Shown: positions 29,740 through 38,611 of the stretch, piece after piece
Numbering within the stretch: the first letter of the stretch is position 1
How the letters are laid out: every line of letters starts with the position of its first letter
Assembly (NCBI GenBank): GCA_943788815.1
Contig: CALSRS010000001.1
Span: 1,797,501 to 1,861,500, forward strand
Source of the DNA: an uncultured Gammaproteobacteria bacterium
GTDB lineage: Bacteria; Pseudomonadota; Gammaproteobacteria; Eutrophobiales; Eutrophobiaceae
Length of the DNA stretch: 64,000 bases
Direction: 5' to 3'
Notes under the pieces: generated by a model
Databases searched by the model: none
The model's input: only the letters and a program-made list of their open reading frames with translations
Told to the model about the DNA's origin: nothing
Program-made: the position numbers and the translations under genes

Positions 29740-31394
29740 GCACAGCTCTGAAGGCAGGGAAATATCCAAGCGACGCGGGTGGTAGCAAACATAACGCTAT
29801 ACAGCCTGAAGTTGTAGTTGATTCAGATATTGTTCATGAGCCAGTAGTTGGAATTAATCTGGTTATCGCACGGGCCAAGGAACTGGGATGGCAATATGAG
29901 CCTGATCCTGATCTTTCCCTGCTGGACCAGACTATAGCCGAGCGCATGGGTTACCGACAGGCCCGGCGCATGGGTGTTCTACCTTTTTATGAAGATAAAG
30001 ACAGTTTGTTAGTTTTGGTAAGACATGATCTTAGCTGGGAAACCTGGGTAGAGGTACAGGCTGAATTTGGCTTAGACATCACACCTGTGGTCGTTAGCGA
30101 CAACCATTTTAATAAAGCCTTACAACGTGCCTTTGAAAATAGCAGTGCGGCAGTTGATGCCGTGGAAGATTTGGGTGAAGCAGAAGACTTGCAAACCGTT
30201 TCAGCTGGATTGCCTGAAGATCTGATGGAAAGTCAGGATGATGCACCAATTATCAGACTATTAAACGCCGTACTAACTCAGGCGATAGAAGAAGGTGCAT
30301 CGGATGTACATATAGAACCTCTTGAGACATTGGTTGTCATACGCTATCGCGTAGATGGCATATTGAGAGACGTGATTGAACCGCCAGCTGCACTTGCTGG
30401 ACGAATTGCAGCGCGTATTAAGGTGATGGCGAGATTAAACATTGCTGAGCGTAGGGTGCCACAGGACGGCAGGATGAGTTTACGATTAGCAGGACGATTA
30501 ATCGATATACGCGTCTCGACTTTACCCACATATTATGGCGAAAGAGTAGTGATGCGTATCCTTGAAAAGGATGCAGGGCCACTAAGCCTTGAACAAATTG
30601 GCATGTCTGATGAAGTCAGTAAGCAACTTCGTCAATTAATACGCTCCGCGCATGGAATTTTTCTGGTGACTGGACCAACAGGATCAGGCAAGACCACCAC
30701 ATTATATGCGGCGTTACAGGAAGTCAGAAGCCCGGGTGTAAATATCATCACCATCGAAGACCCTGTTGAGTACGATCTCGATGGAATAGGCCAGACGCCG
30801 GTAAATGTTAAGACAGGCATGACTTTTGCGCGTGGTCTCAGGGCAATATTAAGACAGGACCCTGACATTATTATGGTTGGTGAGGTTCGTGATCTTGAAA
30901 CTGCCCAGGTCTCAGTACAGGCAAGTCTTACAGGGCATATGGTTTTTTCAACCTTGCATACAAATGATGCTGTCGGCAGTGTCACTCGTCTAATGGATAT
31001 GGGTGTTGAGCCTTATTTAGTTGCATCCAGCCTGCTTGGCGTAATGGCGCAGCGTTTAGTCAGAAAGCTTTGTATTGATTGCAGGACCGAGCACCTGGCT
31101 GATGAGGGAGAAAGGGGCTTACTTGGTAAATCTTCAAATGACAATACCGTGATCTATTATCCAAAGGGATGTGACCATTGTGCTTATACAGGCTATAAGG
31201 GTAGAACAGGTATTTATGAATTCATGTTGATTAATGATCCGATACGGCATCTTATCCATGATTTTGAAGGTGAATCATCATTACGAAAAGTTGCCAATGA
31301 AGGTGGAATGAAATCACTGCGTGGAGATGGTATCGCAAAGGTGCTAAAAGGGATCACCAGCCTTGAGGAAGTTCTCAGGGTAACCCAAAGTTGA
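29736..31394 (+). CDS. gspE: Type II secretion ATPase GspE
   Basis: 552-residue cytoplasmic hexameric ATPase that powers pseudopilus assembly. The N-terminal part (about 45-150) is the domain that contacts GspL. Walker A GPTGSGKTT is at about 313-321, the Asp box EDPVEYD and Walker B ILRQDPDIIMVGEVRD follow, and a four-cysteine zinc site (C446, C449, C479, C482) is intact. The first 30 residues are hydrophilic and variable. Confidence 0.96.
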   Translation: MSTALKAGKYPSDAGGSKHNAIQPEVVVDSDIVHEPVVGINLVIARAKELGWQYEPDPDLSLLDQTIAERMGYRQARRMGVLPFYEDKDSLLVLVRHDLSWETWVEVQAEFGLDITPVVVSDNHFNKALQRAFENSSAAVDAVEDLGEAEDLQTVSAGLPEDLMESQDDAPIIRLLNAVLTQAIEEGASDVHIEPLETLVVIRYRVDGILRDVIEPPAALAGRIAARIKVMARLNIAERRVPQDGRMSLRLAGRLIDIRVSTLPTYYGERVVMRILEKDAGPLSLEQIGMSDEVSKQLRQLIRSAHGIFLVTGPTGSGKTTTLYAALQEVRSPGVNIITIEDPVEYDLDGIGQTPVNVKTGMTFARGLRAILRQDPDIIMVGEVRDLETAQVSVQASLTGHMVFSTLHTNDAVGSVTRLMDMGVEPYLVASSLLGVMAQRLVRKLCIDCRTEHLADEGERGLLGKSSNDNTVIYYPKGCDHCAYTGYKGRTGIYEFMLINDPIRHLIHDFEGESSLRKVANEGGMKSLRGDGIAKVLKGITSLEEVLRVTQS

Positions 31395-31395
31395 T

Positions 31396-32613
31396 ATGGC
31401 TGCTTTTGAGTATCTTGCACTTGATACAGGCGGGAAGTCCCATAAAGGGATACTGACGGGCGACTCTCCAAGGCAAGTTAGATTCCTGTTAAGAGAGCAA
31501 GGCCTGAGTCCAGTAGATGTCAATCCTGTAGAAAAAACTGAGAGTCGATCAAGCAGGAAAACTTTATTCAGGCGCTCAGTGCCAGTAGCCAGTCTGGCTT
31601 TAATGACACGTCAATTGGCAACCTTAATTAGAGCAGGGATGCCACTAGAAGAATCGCTGCGTGTTTTAGGAGCGCAGGTTAAATTACCAAGATTGCAATC
31701 TGTAGTCGCAGGCCTTCGTTCACATATTATGGAAGGTTCTTCCTTGTCTGTTGCATTGTCTGAATATCGAACTGTTTTTCCTCAATATTATTGCGCCATG
31801 GTGGAAGCGGGTGAGGCTAGTGGTCAGCTGGATGATATCCTGGAAAGGTTGGCAGAATACACGGAACAACAAAATTATTTAAGACAGAAAATTGCAGTGG
31901 CTATGATCTACCCTGTTATTTTGACAGCCGTTGCTTTAACGGTAGTAATTGCTTTACTGACATACGTCGTTCCAGAAGTTGTCCGGGTTTTTAACCAAAC
32001 AGGTCAGGAATTACCACTGTTGACACAATGGTTGATCGTGACCAGTGATTTAGTTCGATCAAAAGGCTTAATCATATTTAGTTTGATTATTGTGGCATTT
32101 GTAACTTCTAGCTGGTTATTAAAAAAGGAGCACATTAGGTACAGGTATGACATGTTAAAATTATCTTTACCATTAGTTGGTGATTTAATTCGAGCAATTA
32201 TCTCCGCTCGTCTGTCACGTGTATTGTCCATACTCACTGAAAGTGGTGTAACGCTGGTCGATGCCCTGGGTATTAGTTTGCAAACAATAAAAAGCTTACC
32301 GGTACGTGAGGCCATGTCCAATGCTGCGGAATCATTGAGAGAAGGGGGAAGGCTCCATGCCGCCATGAATAAAACAGGACATTTCTCGCCCATGTTAGTA
32401 CATATGATTTCAGTGGGTGAAGAAAGTGGTGAGCTGGAAAAGATGCTCGATAAAGCTGCCAGCCATCATGAACGTGAAATGAATACAATGATTATCGCAG
32501 CAACATCTCTGCTGGAACCTGCGTTAATCATTATTATGGGCGGAGTTGTGTTGTTGATAGTCCTTGCAATTTTATTACCAATATTTGAAATGAACCAACT
32601 TGTAGGTTTGTAG
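31396..32613 (+). CDS. gspF: Type II secretion inner-membrane protein GspF
   Basis: 405 residues with the two duplicated cytoplasmic helical domains (about 70-195 and 270-400) and three membrane helices of the T2SF family. Repeats RQLATLIRAGMPLEESL and ARLSRVLSILTESGVTLVDAL and VEAGEASGQLDDIL and SVGEESGELEKML show the internal duplication. GspF is the platform core. It starts one base after the gspE stop. Confidence 0.96.
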   Translation: MAAFEYLALDTGGKSHKGILTGDSPRQVRFLLREQGLSPVDVNPVEKTESRSSRKTLFRRSVPVASLALMTRQLATLIRAGMPLEESLRVLGAQVKLPRLQSVVAGLRSHIMEGSSLSVALSEYRTVFPQYYCAMVEAGEASGQLDDILERLAEYTEQQNYLRQKIAVAMIYPVILTAVALTVVIALLTYVVPEVVRVFNQTGQELPLLTQWLIVTSDLVRSKGLIIFSLIIVAFVTSSWLLKKEHIRYRYDMLKLSLPLVGDLIRAIISARLSRVLSILTESGVTLVDALGISLQTIKSLPVREAMSNAAESLREGGRLHAAMNKTGHFSPMLVHMISVGEESGELEKMLDKAASHHEREMNTMIIAATSLLEPALIIIMGGVVLLIVLAILLPIFEMNQLVGL

Positions 32614-32627
32614 ACAGGAGATGTACT

Positions 32628-33068
32628 TTGATAAAAACTAACTTCATATTTCCCGGCACACATTCTGGCATGAAAGGGTTTACGCTGATTGAGATTATGG
32701 TAGTTGTGGTGATACTCGGTATCTTGGCGGCCGTGGTTGTGCCCAGGGTCATGGACAGACCAGAGCAAGCCAGGATTACCGCGACAAAAAATAATGTACG
32801 TGCGATACAGTCTGCACTCGATATGTATAAATTAGACAACCACCGATATCCAACGACAGATCAGGGCCTTGAGGCGCTGGTGGTTCAGCCAAATAGTGAC
32901 CCTGAACCTTCAAACTGGAGCCGCTATATGGACAATATCCCTGCTGACCCCTGGGGCAGCAACTACCTTTACCTCGAACCAGGTAAGCATGGTGATATTG
33001 ATCTGTTCAGTCCTGGTCCAAATGGCAGGGCAGGTGATGAAGATGATATTGGGACCTGGAATCTATAG
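32628..33068 (+). CDS. gspG: Major pseudopilin GspG
   Basis: 146 residues from a TTG start, chosen because AGGAGA lies eight bases upstream; ATG at 32670 is an alternative. The prepilin site is MKG/FTLIEIMVVVVILGILAA, with Glu at +5. The C-terminus has the calcium-loop sequence SPGPNGRAGDEDDIGTW typical of GspG. It forms the shaft of the pseudopilus after cleavage and methylation by a prepilin peptidase, which is not encoded in this window. Confidence 0.95.
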   Translation: MIKTNFIFPGTHSGMKGFTLIEIMVVVVILGILAAVVVPRVMDRPEQARITATKNNVRAIQSALDMYKLDNHRYPTTDQGLEALVVQPNSDPEPSNWSRYMDNIPADPWGSNYLYLEPGKHGDIDLFSPGPNGRAGDEDDIGTWNL

Positions 33069-33086
33069 TCATATCAGGCTGTCGAT

Positions 33087-33557
33087 ATGAAAAGGCCATC
33101 AGGATTTACATTACTGGAAATATTGGTTGTTGTAGTCATTTTGTCCGTGATGGCAGGGATGTTAATCCCGTCCATTGCTAGTAATAATCGTAAAGTTATA
33201 GATGCAGCTGAAACACTAGTAATGATGATAAATATGGCCCAGCAGGAAGCAATAATGACATCCAGAGTCTGGCAGCTTGTGGTGGATATAGAGAATAAGA
33301 ATTACCGTTTTCAACAGCTTGGTAATCTGGAGTTTGAGGAGATAAGGACTCGTCCACTAGCGGGAAACCACGATATCGCGCCTGCCATTTTTGATGAGTT
33401 GCAGGTCAATGGTCAAAGAATTACGTCTGAGCAAGCTGAAATATATCTGTTCCCCACCGGTGAGCAGGATAGCTTAAGATTAATACTCAAATCTGCAAAT
33501 TCAGAACTTGCTGTGGCCATGGGGCCCATTGGTCCGGCCTTACTGGAGAGATTGTGA
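33087..33557 (+). CDS. gspH: Minor pseudopilin GspH
   Basis: 156 residues with prepilin site SG/FTLLEILVVVVILSVMAG and a following beta-rich domain. By position between gspG and gspI, and by length, it is GspH, part of the pseudopilus tip region. Its stop overlaps the gspI GTG start by four bases. Confidence 0.88.
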   Translation: MKRPSGFTLLEILVVVVILSVMAGMLIPSIASNNRKVIDAAETLVMMINMAQQEAIMTSRVWQLVVDIENKNYRFQQLGNLEFEEIRTRPLAGNHDIAPAIFDELQVNGQRITSEQAEIYLFPTGEQDSLRLILKSANSELAVAMGPIGPALLERL

Positions 33558-33967
33558 AGAGTCGCCTTTATAAAAAATCCAACGCTGGTTTTACCTTATT
33601 AGAAACCCTGGTGGCACTTGCGGTGGTGGCGATTGCCATGGCGGCATTATGGAAGGGATTGTTGCAAGGTCAGTATGTCTCTACTGAGTTACCTGACAGG
33701 ATAGTTGCTCGTTGGGTCGCGCAAAATCGCCTAATCATGAGACAAGTCATGGAGGAATGGCCAGAAACGAGAACTTATAGCGGCGAGGAATCCATGGCTG
33801 GGAAAAACTGGCTCTGGGAAGAGATAATTGCATCTACAACTGTTGCCGATATGCGTCGTGTCACGGTTAATGTCGGTAGGTCTGATGATAAAATTATTTA
33901 TACGCTTGAAGGTTATCTTCATAGAACTCAGCCGCCTATTCCATACGAACGTATTTTTACACGATAA
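33554..33967 (+). CDS. gspI: Minor pseudopilin GspI
   Basis: 137 residues from GTG 33554. The prepilin site is AG/FTLLETLVALAVVAIAMAAL, and the WVAQNRL segment after the helix is typical of GspI. With GspJ and GspK it caps the pseudopilus. gspJ begins at the next base after its stop codon. Confidence 0.9.
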   Translation: MKSRLYKKSNAGFTLLETLVALAVVAIAMAALWKGLLQGQYVSTELPDRIVARWVAQNRLIMRQVMEEWPETRTYSGEESMAGKNWLWEEIIASTTVADMRRVTVNVGRSDDKIIYTLEGYLHRTQPPIPYERIFTR

Positions 33968-34609
33968 ATGAATAGTTTATTGAAAACAAATTCTAAGCGC
34001 CAAACAGGCATGACCTTGCTGGAAGTCTTGATAGCATTAGTTATCTTTATCATTATTTCGGCAGCGGGATATAGTGGTTTACAACAAGGAATTGCGGTTC
34101 AAAATCAGTTGCAACAACAACAACAAACATGGCGAAAAATCGATGCGCTGGTAATGTTGATTGAATTGGACCTCGAACAGGCAAAAGCCATCGCGCCAAG
34201 AGTCCCGCTTTGGGATGCGATTGCTTTCAGGGGATACAGTAATGAGGGCGCTGAATCCTTTGGTGAATTAATTAAATTTACCCGAGGTGGGTACCAGTCA
34301 TATCTAAGATCAAACATTAATCCGTTTCAAAGAACGGCATATCGATTGAGGGAAGGAGTCTTATATCGGGTTACCTGGCCTGGCGTGGACCTTCCTGAAT
34401 ATGAGCAAGGTATAGAATCCGAACTGATAGATAATATTCAAGGTGTTGAGCTTAAATATTTGGCTGAAAATCGTCGCTGGGTGGACAATTGGCCATTACG
34501 TTTCACGCCTGAGGAAAGCTTATCTGTTCCTGGGGCTGTAGAAATGACGATTATTACTGCGAATGATCTCTCAATTAAAAGGGTGTTTTATGTTGGTCCC
34601 CCGAAATAA
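33968..34609 (+). CDS. gspJ: Minor pseudopilin GspJ
   Basis: 213 residues. Prepilin site TG/MTLLEVLIALVIFIIISAAGYS, then a beta-rich domain with PVA-like RYRLREGVLYR-type sequence (AYRLREGVLYRVTWP) and SLSVPGAVEMTI near the end, characteristic of GspJ. Forms the tip complex with GspI and GspK. Confidence 0.92.
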   Translation: MNSLLKTNSKRQTGMTLLEVLIALVIFIIISAAGYSGLQQGIAVQNQLQQQQQTWRKIDALVMLIELDLEQAKAIAPRVPLWDAIAFRGYSNEGAESFGELIKFTRGGYQSYLRSNINPFQRTAYRLREGVLYRVTWPGVDLPEYEQGIESELIDNIQGVELKYLAENRRWVDNWPLRFTPEESLSVPGAVEMTIITANDLSIKRVFYVGPPK

Positions 34610-35537
34610 CAATAAACGTCAGGGTGGAGTTGCATTGATTACTGTGATCCTGCTGGTTGCTTTAATGACGGCGATAGTTAGTCGTTTAAGTCTTTTGAAT
34701 GGTATCTGGATGAGGCAGGTAGAAAATAGTAACGCCATGGTGCAAGCGAGCCAGGCAACACGTGCCGCCCAGTTCTGGATTAGTGACATTCTCGAAAAAG
34801 ACGATAATAATTTTGATGGTCAAACAGATGATTGGGCACGGCCTGTTATTCCTGTCCCTATCGCCTGGGGAGAAATGTTTGGCTGGATAGAAGATATGCA
34901 ATCAAGGTTTAATGTGAATAACCTGGTGGATGAGAATGGAAAAGTCGTACTCGTGGAAGTTGCCCGCTTTGAGTATCTACTGGAAACGCTGGGACTGGAT
35001 TCTGCTATTTCTGGTGCAATTGTAGACTGGATAGATCCAGACGGCACAGTTACAGGTAGTTACGGGGCTGAAGATCTGTATTACATGGGATTAGACACAC
35101 CATATTTGGCTGCGAATAGAGCAATAGTAGACGAGCGCGAACTTCTACAGGTTCGTGGAGTTGATCTAGATACCTGGAATACACTGGGACCATATATCAC
35201 CGCATTACCAGAAAATACCAAGGTTAATATTAATACAGCTAAACCGGAAGTGATCGCCGCAGCAATCTACAACCCTGAATCAAAAAATGATTTTTCTCAA
35301 GATGCAAAACGTTGGGCAGACTCGGTAGTATTGAAGCCGTTTGCCTCTTTAGAAGAAGTGAATGCAGAATTGTCTGAAAACTCTGGAATAAATCTTGATT
35401 CAATTGATGTTAGTAGCAGTTACTTCAAGGCGAATACACAGATGATGTTCGGTGATGTAGAACATCGCATGTCGACGCTATATCAACGTAATTCTGGAAG
35501 GGCGCAAATTATCCAGCAATCCAGGACACTATTTTAG
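34590..35537 (+). CDS. gspK: Minor pseudopilin GspK
   Basis: 315 residues from ATG 34590, chosen over an upstream start at 34563 because AAAGGG lies seven bases before it; it overlaps gspJ by 20 bases. The N-terminus RQGG/VALITVILLVALMTAIV lacks Glu at +5, as is normal for GspK, the tip subunit. The large domain has MQSRFNVNNL, WIDPDGTVTGSYGAED and PYITALPENTKVNINTA, family blocks. Confidence 0.93.
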   Translation: MLVPRNNNKRQGGVALITVILLVALMTAIVSRLSLLNGIWMRQVENSNAMVQASQATRAAQFWISDILEKDDNNFDGQTDDWARPVIPVPIAWGEMFGWIEDMQSRFNVNNLVDENGKVVLVEVARFEYLLETLGLDSAISGAIVDWIDPDGTVTGSYGAEDLYYMGLDTPYLAANRAIVDERELLQVRGVDLDTWNTLGPYITALPENTKVNINTAKPEVIAAAIYNPESKNDFSQDAKRWADSVVLKPFASLEEVNAELSENSGINLDSIDVSSSYFKANTQMMFGDVEHRMSTLYQRNSGRAQIIQQSRTLF

Positions 35538-35576
35538 TTTGTTTAAATTGAACTTAATTGAAGAAAAGGTGTTGCA

Positions 35577-36833
35577 ATGATCCGAGGTGGGTATTGGTGG
35601 ATTTATATTACTGCCTCAGGTGTTAATTGGGCGCAGATGATATCAGGAGATACAGTCCCTGTTAAAGAAGGTAGTTGTGATGATCTATTGAGTGTGCCAG
35701 CGCCTGAGGGTGCCAATGTAGTTATATGTTTACAAGGTGCTCGCATAAGGACGTTTCAGGTAGAGTTGCCACGCAAGAACAAAAAGAAATTTCTTGGCTC
35801 TATAGCCTATGTTCTGGAAGATAAACTTTTAAAATCTCCTGATGAGTACCATTTTGTCCCTGTCATTCAAGATAATAAAAGCAATCATATTGCGGTAGCA
35901 GCAATAGAAAAAAGTGACCTGGATTTATATGTATCCAGATGTAAAGAAAAAGTTTGGCAGGTGAATATGATTACCGCTGACTATATTTATATTGAGAGTG
36001 AAGGTGAAAAACGATGGGTCTTGGATGTGACGGAGTATCCAATATTATTACGAGGATCCTATCCGGAGATGGGTTCGGTATTGTCGGGAGAGTTAAGCTC
36101 ACATTTGCATCCAGTATTAAGACTTGCATTGGAGAACGCTGAAAGCCCTCCATCAGAATTACATATACGCATAAAGAATGATGAGCAATCAAAACTTATT
36201 GATGGCTGGGTAAGCGCATTAAATGATCTTGATATTCAGGTGACGAGGTCAACTGATTCGCGTCCGCGTGCATCCTGGTTGGCGAGAAATCCCATCCCAG
36301 GTATAGAAATGAATTTTCTGACAGGGAAATATTCAAACTTAATCAGCAGGCAATATTCATACACCCGTTTTATCCCTGCGGCAGGATTAACAATATTAAT
36401 TATTATTATGTTTTTTTTACAGTATGAATTAGAGACCAATCGAATTGAGACCGAGTATAACAATTTGCGTTCTGAGCAGGAAAATATATATATGGAATTA
36501 TTTCCCGGAACAAAAAATTTGATAGACCCCAGGTATCAGATGGAGCAAGCCTTGCTGCAGCTTCAATCGAGTGCACAGCAGCAAAATATCAGAGCCACAG
36601 GGTTTCTCCCGCTAGTAGAAATAATGGCACGGCATATAGATCCAAGTATCAGCACCATAGAAAAAATAAATTATGATGGTTCGAAGATTATCATGGATAT
36701 AAATATAAAAGATTATGAATCGCTTGAAGATATACAAAAACGCCTGTCATCAGAACTAGATGTCACTATTGAAAGCGCCGACATTCTTGGTGACAGTGTG
36801 CAATCTGAACTACATGTGAGGATTAAGACATGA
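35577..36833 (+). CDS. gspL: Type II secretion protein GspL
   Basis: 418 residues. A cytoplasmic actin-like domain (about 1-255), a single membrane helix (about 265-282, PAAGLTILIIIMFFLQ), and a periplasmic ferredoxin-like domain at the C-terminus match GspL, which anchors GspE to the membrane. The cytoplasmic part is divergent in sequence; position before gspM, with a four-base overlap, supports the call. Confidence 0.88.
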   Translation: MIRGGYWWIYITASGVNWAQMISGDTVPVKEGSCDDLLSVPAPEGANVVICLQGARIRTFQVELPRKNKKKFLGSIAYVLEDKLLKSPDEYHFVPVIQDNKSNHIAVAAIEKSDLDLYVSRCKEKVWQVNMITADYIYIESEGEKRWVLDVTEYPILLRGSYPEMGSVLSGELSSHLHPVLRLALENAESPPSELHIRIKNDEQSKLIDGWVSALNDLDIQVTRSTDSRPRASWLARNPIPGIEMNFLTGKYSNLISRQYSYTRFIPAAGLTILIIIMFFLQYELETNRIETEYNNLRSEQENIYMELFPGTKNLIDPRYQMEQALLQLQSSAQQQNIRATGFLPLVEIMARHIDPSISTIEKINYDGSKIIMDINIKDYESLEDIQKRLSSELDVTIESADILGDSVQSELHVRIKT

Positions 36834-37318
36834 ATCCAATCAGTTGGTGGATGCAAAGAGACATTCGTGAACGTCAAATAATCTCAGTTGCAGTGCTAAT
36901 AATTTCAATTTTGGTTCTGTATCTTACATTTGAGCCAATCTGGATTGAGAACAAAAGAATGCGAGAGGCATTACCTCAATTAAGAACGGATTTAAGTTGG
37001 ATGCAGAAGCACACTGGTGATATGAGATCTTTATTAAATGAAACAGACACAATTGATACTACTATGCTTAAGGCAGTTTCTCTTTCTTCTATCCAAACAA
37101 TCATTAACAACATGACGCTCCAAAAAAATTTAGGCGAGCTTGGTCCCGATGCAAATCAGTCAATTAGGGTGGTGTTTAATGAAATTGCATTCCCAGATCT
37201 TATGAATTTTACATATCATCTATATAACAACTTAGATGTTAAGGTAATTAATGCCGACATTACACATATTGGTAATCAAGATGGCATGGTGCAGGCACTT
37301 TTAATTCTCGGTATGTAG
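36830..37318 (+). CDS. gspM: Type II secretion protein GspM
   Basis: 162 residues: short cytoplasmic start with WWMQRDIRERQ, one membrane helix (about 17-34), and a periplasmic domain. The W-x4-R-E-R-x-I pattern before the helix is usual in GspM. It partners GspL in the inner membrane. Begins in the gspL stop (ATGA). Confidence 0.88.
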   Translation: MNPISWWMQRDIRERQIISVAVLIISILVLYLTFEPIWIENKRMREALPQLRTDLSWMQKHTGDMRSLLNETDTIDTTMLKAVSLSSIQTIINNMTLQKNLGELGPDANQSIRVVFNEIAFPDLMNFTYHLYNNLDVKVINADITHIGNQDGMVQALLILGM

Positions 37319-37325
37319 GAATGCT

Positions 37326-38117
37326 ATGAAGCATCAATGGGGCCGGATATTCTTTGCAGGCTTGATTGTCCTTATTATCACAATTATTCTCAATTTCCCT
37401 GCGCAAATTGCAGTAAACATACTTGTGCCCAGGTTTAATGCACCATTGAAATGGGAGCGTATTGAAGGCACGCTTTTTAACGTAAAATTATTTGGGGTAA
37501 GCGCAAGTAGCAATTCAGGAGTTGAGTTTTATATTGACCAGTTGAGTTTGAAATCATCAAGATTGTCATTATTTTCTGGAAGACTGGATTCAGTCTTTGC
37601 CATTATACAAGGTGAAATGTTAGTTAATGGTAAATCTCAATTTGGCATAAAAAAATGGAATATTAATGAGCTCGAGGGCGAGATAAAACTTAATGATTTA
37701 ACACAATCATTCCCAGAATTTAGCTTTGTCGGTTTAACTGGTTCTGTCCACATCACATCTAAATTAATTAGTGGAAATTATGGAGAATTACCGGATCAGG
37801 GGAATATAAAAATAATAATTACTGAGTTAAGTTCTGAACAAATTAAATCAGACAGGCCGCTAGGTAACTATGAGATAAAAATTGATGTGTTATCAAAATC
37901 CAGAATTAATGGGACGATACTTAATATTTCAGGAGAAAATCAATTATATATATCTAGTCGCGCTATATTTGACAAGCCAGGTAAGGACTTGCAGATTAGT
38001 GGTCAAGCATGGGTTGCCAATGACGCAGATCCATCAGTGCAAGAAATATTGCTACTACTTGGAAAATATGAAAATAACAGGACGATAATTGATTGGTCAA
38101 GCAAGATTAATAATTAG
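37326..38117 (+). CDS. gspN: Type II secretion protein GspN
   Basis: 263 residues with an N-terminal membrane anchor (about 8-27) and a long beta-rich periplasmic part. The W-E-R-I-E-G-T-L-F segment after the anchor is typical of GspN. Its role in secretion is accessory and poorly defined. It is the last gene of the operon; I see no clear terminator in the 77 bases that follow. Confidence 0.85.
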   Translation: MKHQWGRIFFAGLIVLIITIILNFPAQIAVNILVPRFNAPLKWERIEGTLFNVKLFGVSASSNSGVEFYIDQLSLKSSRLSLFSGRLDSVFAIIQGEMLVNGKSQFGIKKWNINELEGEIKLNDLTQSFPEFSFVGLTGSVHITSKLISGNYGELPDQGNIKIIITELSSEQIKSDRPLGNYEIKIDVLSKSRINGTILNISGENQLYISSRAIFDKPGKDLQISGQAWVANDADPSVQEILLLLGKYENNRTIIDWSSKINN

Positions 38118-38194
38118 TATTGAATGCCAATGATTGAAGAGCTAAGACTATCAAGGCCTTGTTGGAGAAGAAATCTTTTTCCCTTTGAGTAATG

Positions 38195-38497
38195 CTAATT
38201 GTGGCCAAATGCAGCTTCTGGTCTATAAGCTATGTCAGACTTATTATTGAATATTTTCTTTACGATTTCCAGAACATCGCCTTTTATATATATGCCAAAA
38301 CCAATACAGATACCATTTGCATAATGACTATCTTGAGATTTTGGAGAATATATATCATGTTCAGAAATTAATGATATATATTTGGGATAATCATTGGCAT
38401 TAACAGCTGTGTGATAACAAAGATTTATAAGAATTATTAAGCAAAATATGTAGTTAAATGACTTTCCTGTATAGCGGTTTATGATCACTAGTTTCAA
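38195..38497 (-). CDS. Possible small secreted protein, unknown
   Basis: Open frame of 100 residues on the minus strand between gspN and pstC. The start would be TTG (38497) or GTG (38488), neither with a good ribosome-binding site. Residues 14-34 (FNYIFCLIILINLCYHTAV) look like a signal peptide, followed by NANDYPKYISLISEH and a Gly-Ile-rich end. I recognise no family. It may be a real secreted protein or chance; A+T-rich composition makes long open frames here less informative. Confidence 0.3.
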   Translation of the reverse strand: MKLVIINRYTGKSFNYIFCLIILINLCYHTAVNANDYPKYISLISEHDIYSPKSQDSHYANGICIGFGIYIKGDVLEIVKKIFNNKSDIAYRPEAAFGHN

Positions 38498-38498
38498 G

Positions 38499-38518
38499 TT
38501 GTAATATTTCTGTAATAA
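38499..38518 (+). promoter_or_regulatory. Pho-box-like site before pstC
   Basis: TTGTAAT and CTGTAAT are separated by ATTT, the PhoB half-site spacing. TATGCT at 38527-38532 is a suitable -10. Both half-sites resemble those before the porin. Because transcription would start near 38540, the upstream TTG start of pstC cannot be used from this promoter. Confidence 0.65.
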
Positions 38519-38611
38519 TTGGCATGTATGCTGTTTTTTTTAAAACGATGGCATCAACACTTCCAATTAGAATCATATTTATTTACGCAAAATAATGATA
38601 CCGTCCACAGC

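Noticed and set aside
38519-38611. Longer TTG start for pstC
   Set aside because: It abuts the Pho-box-like site, upstream of the expected transcript start, and the added residues are not membrane-like.
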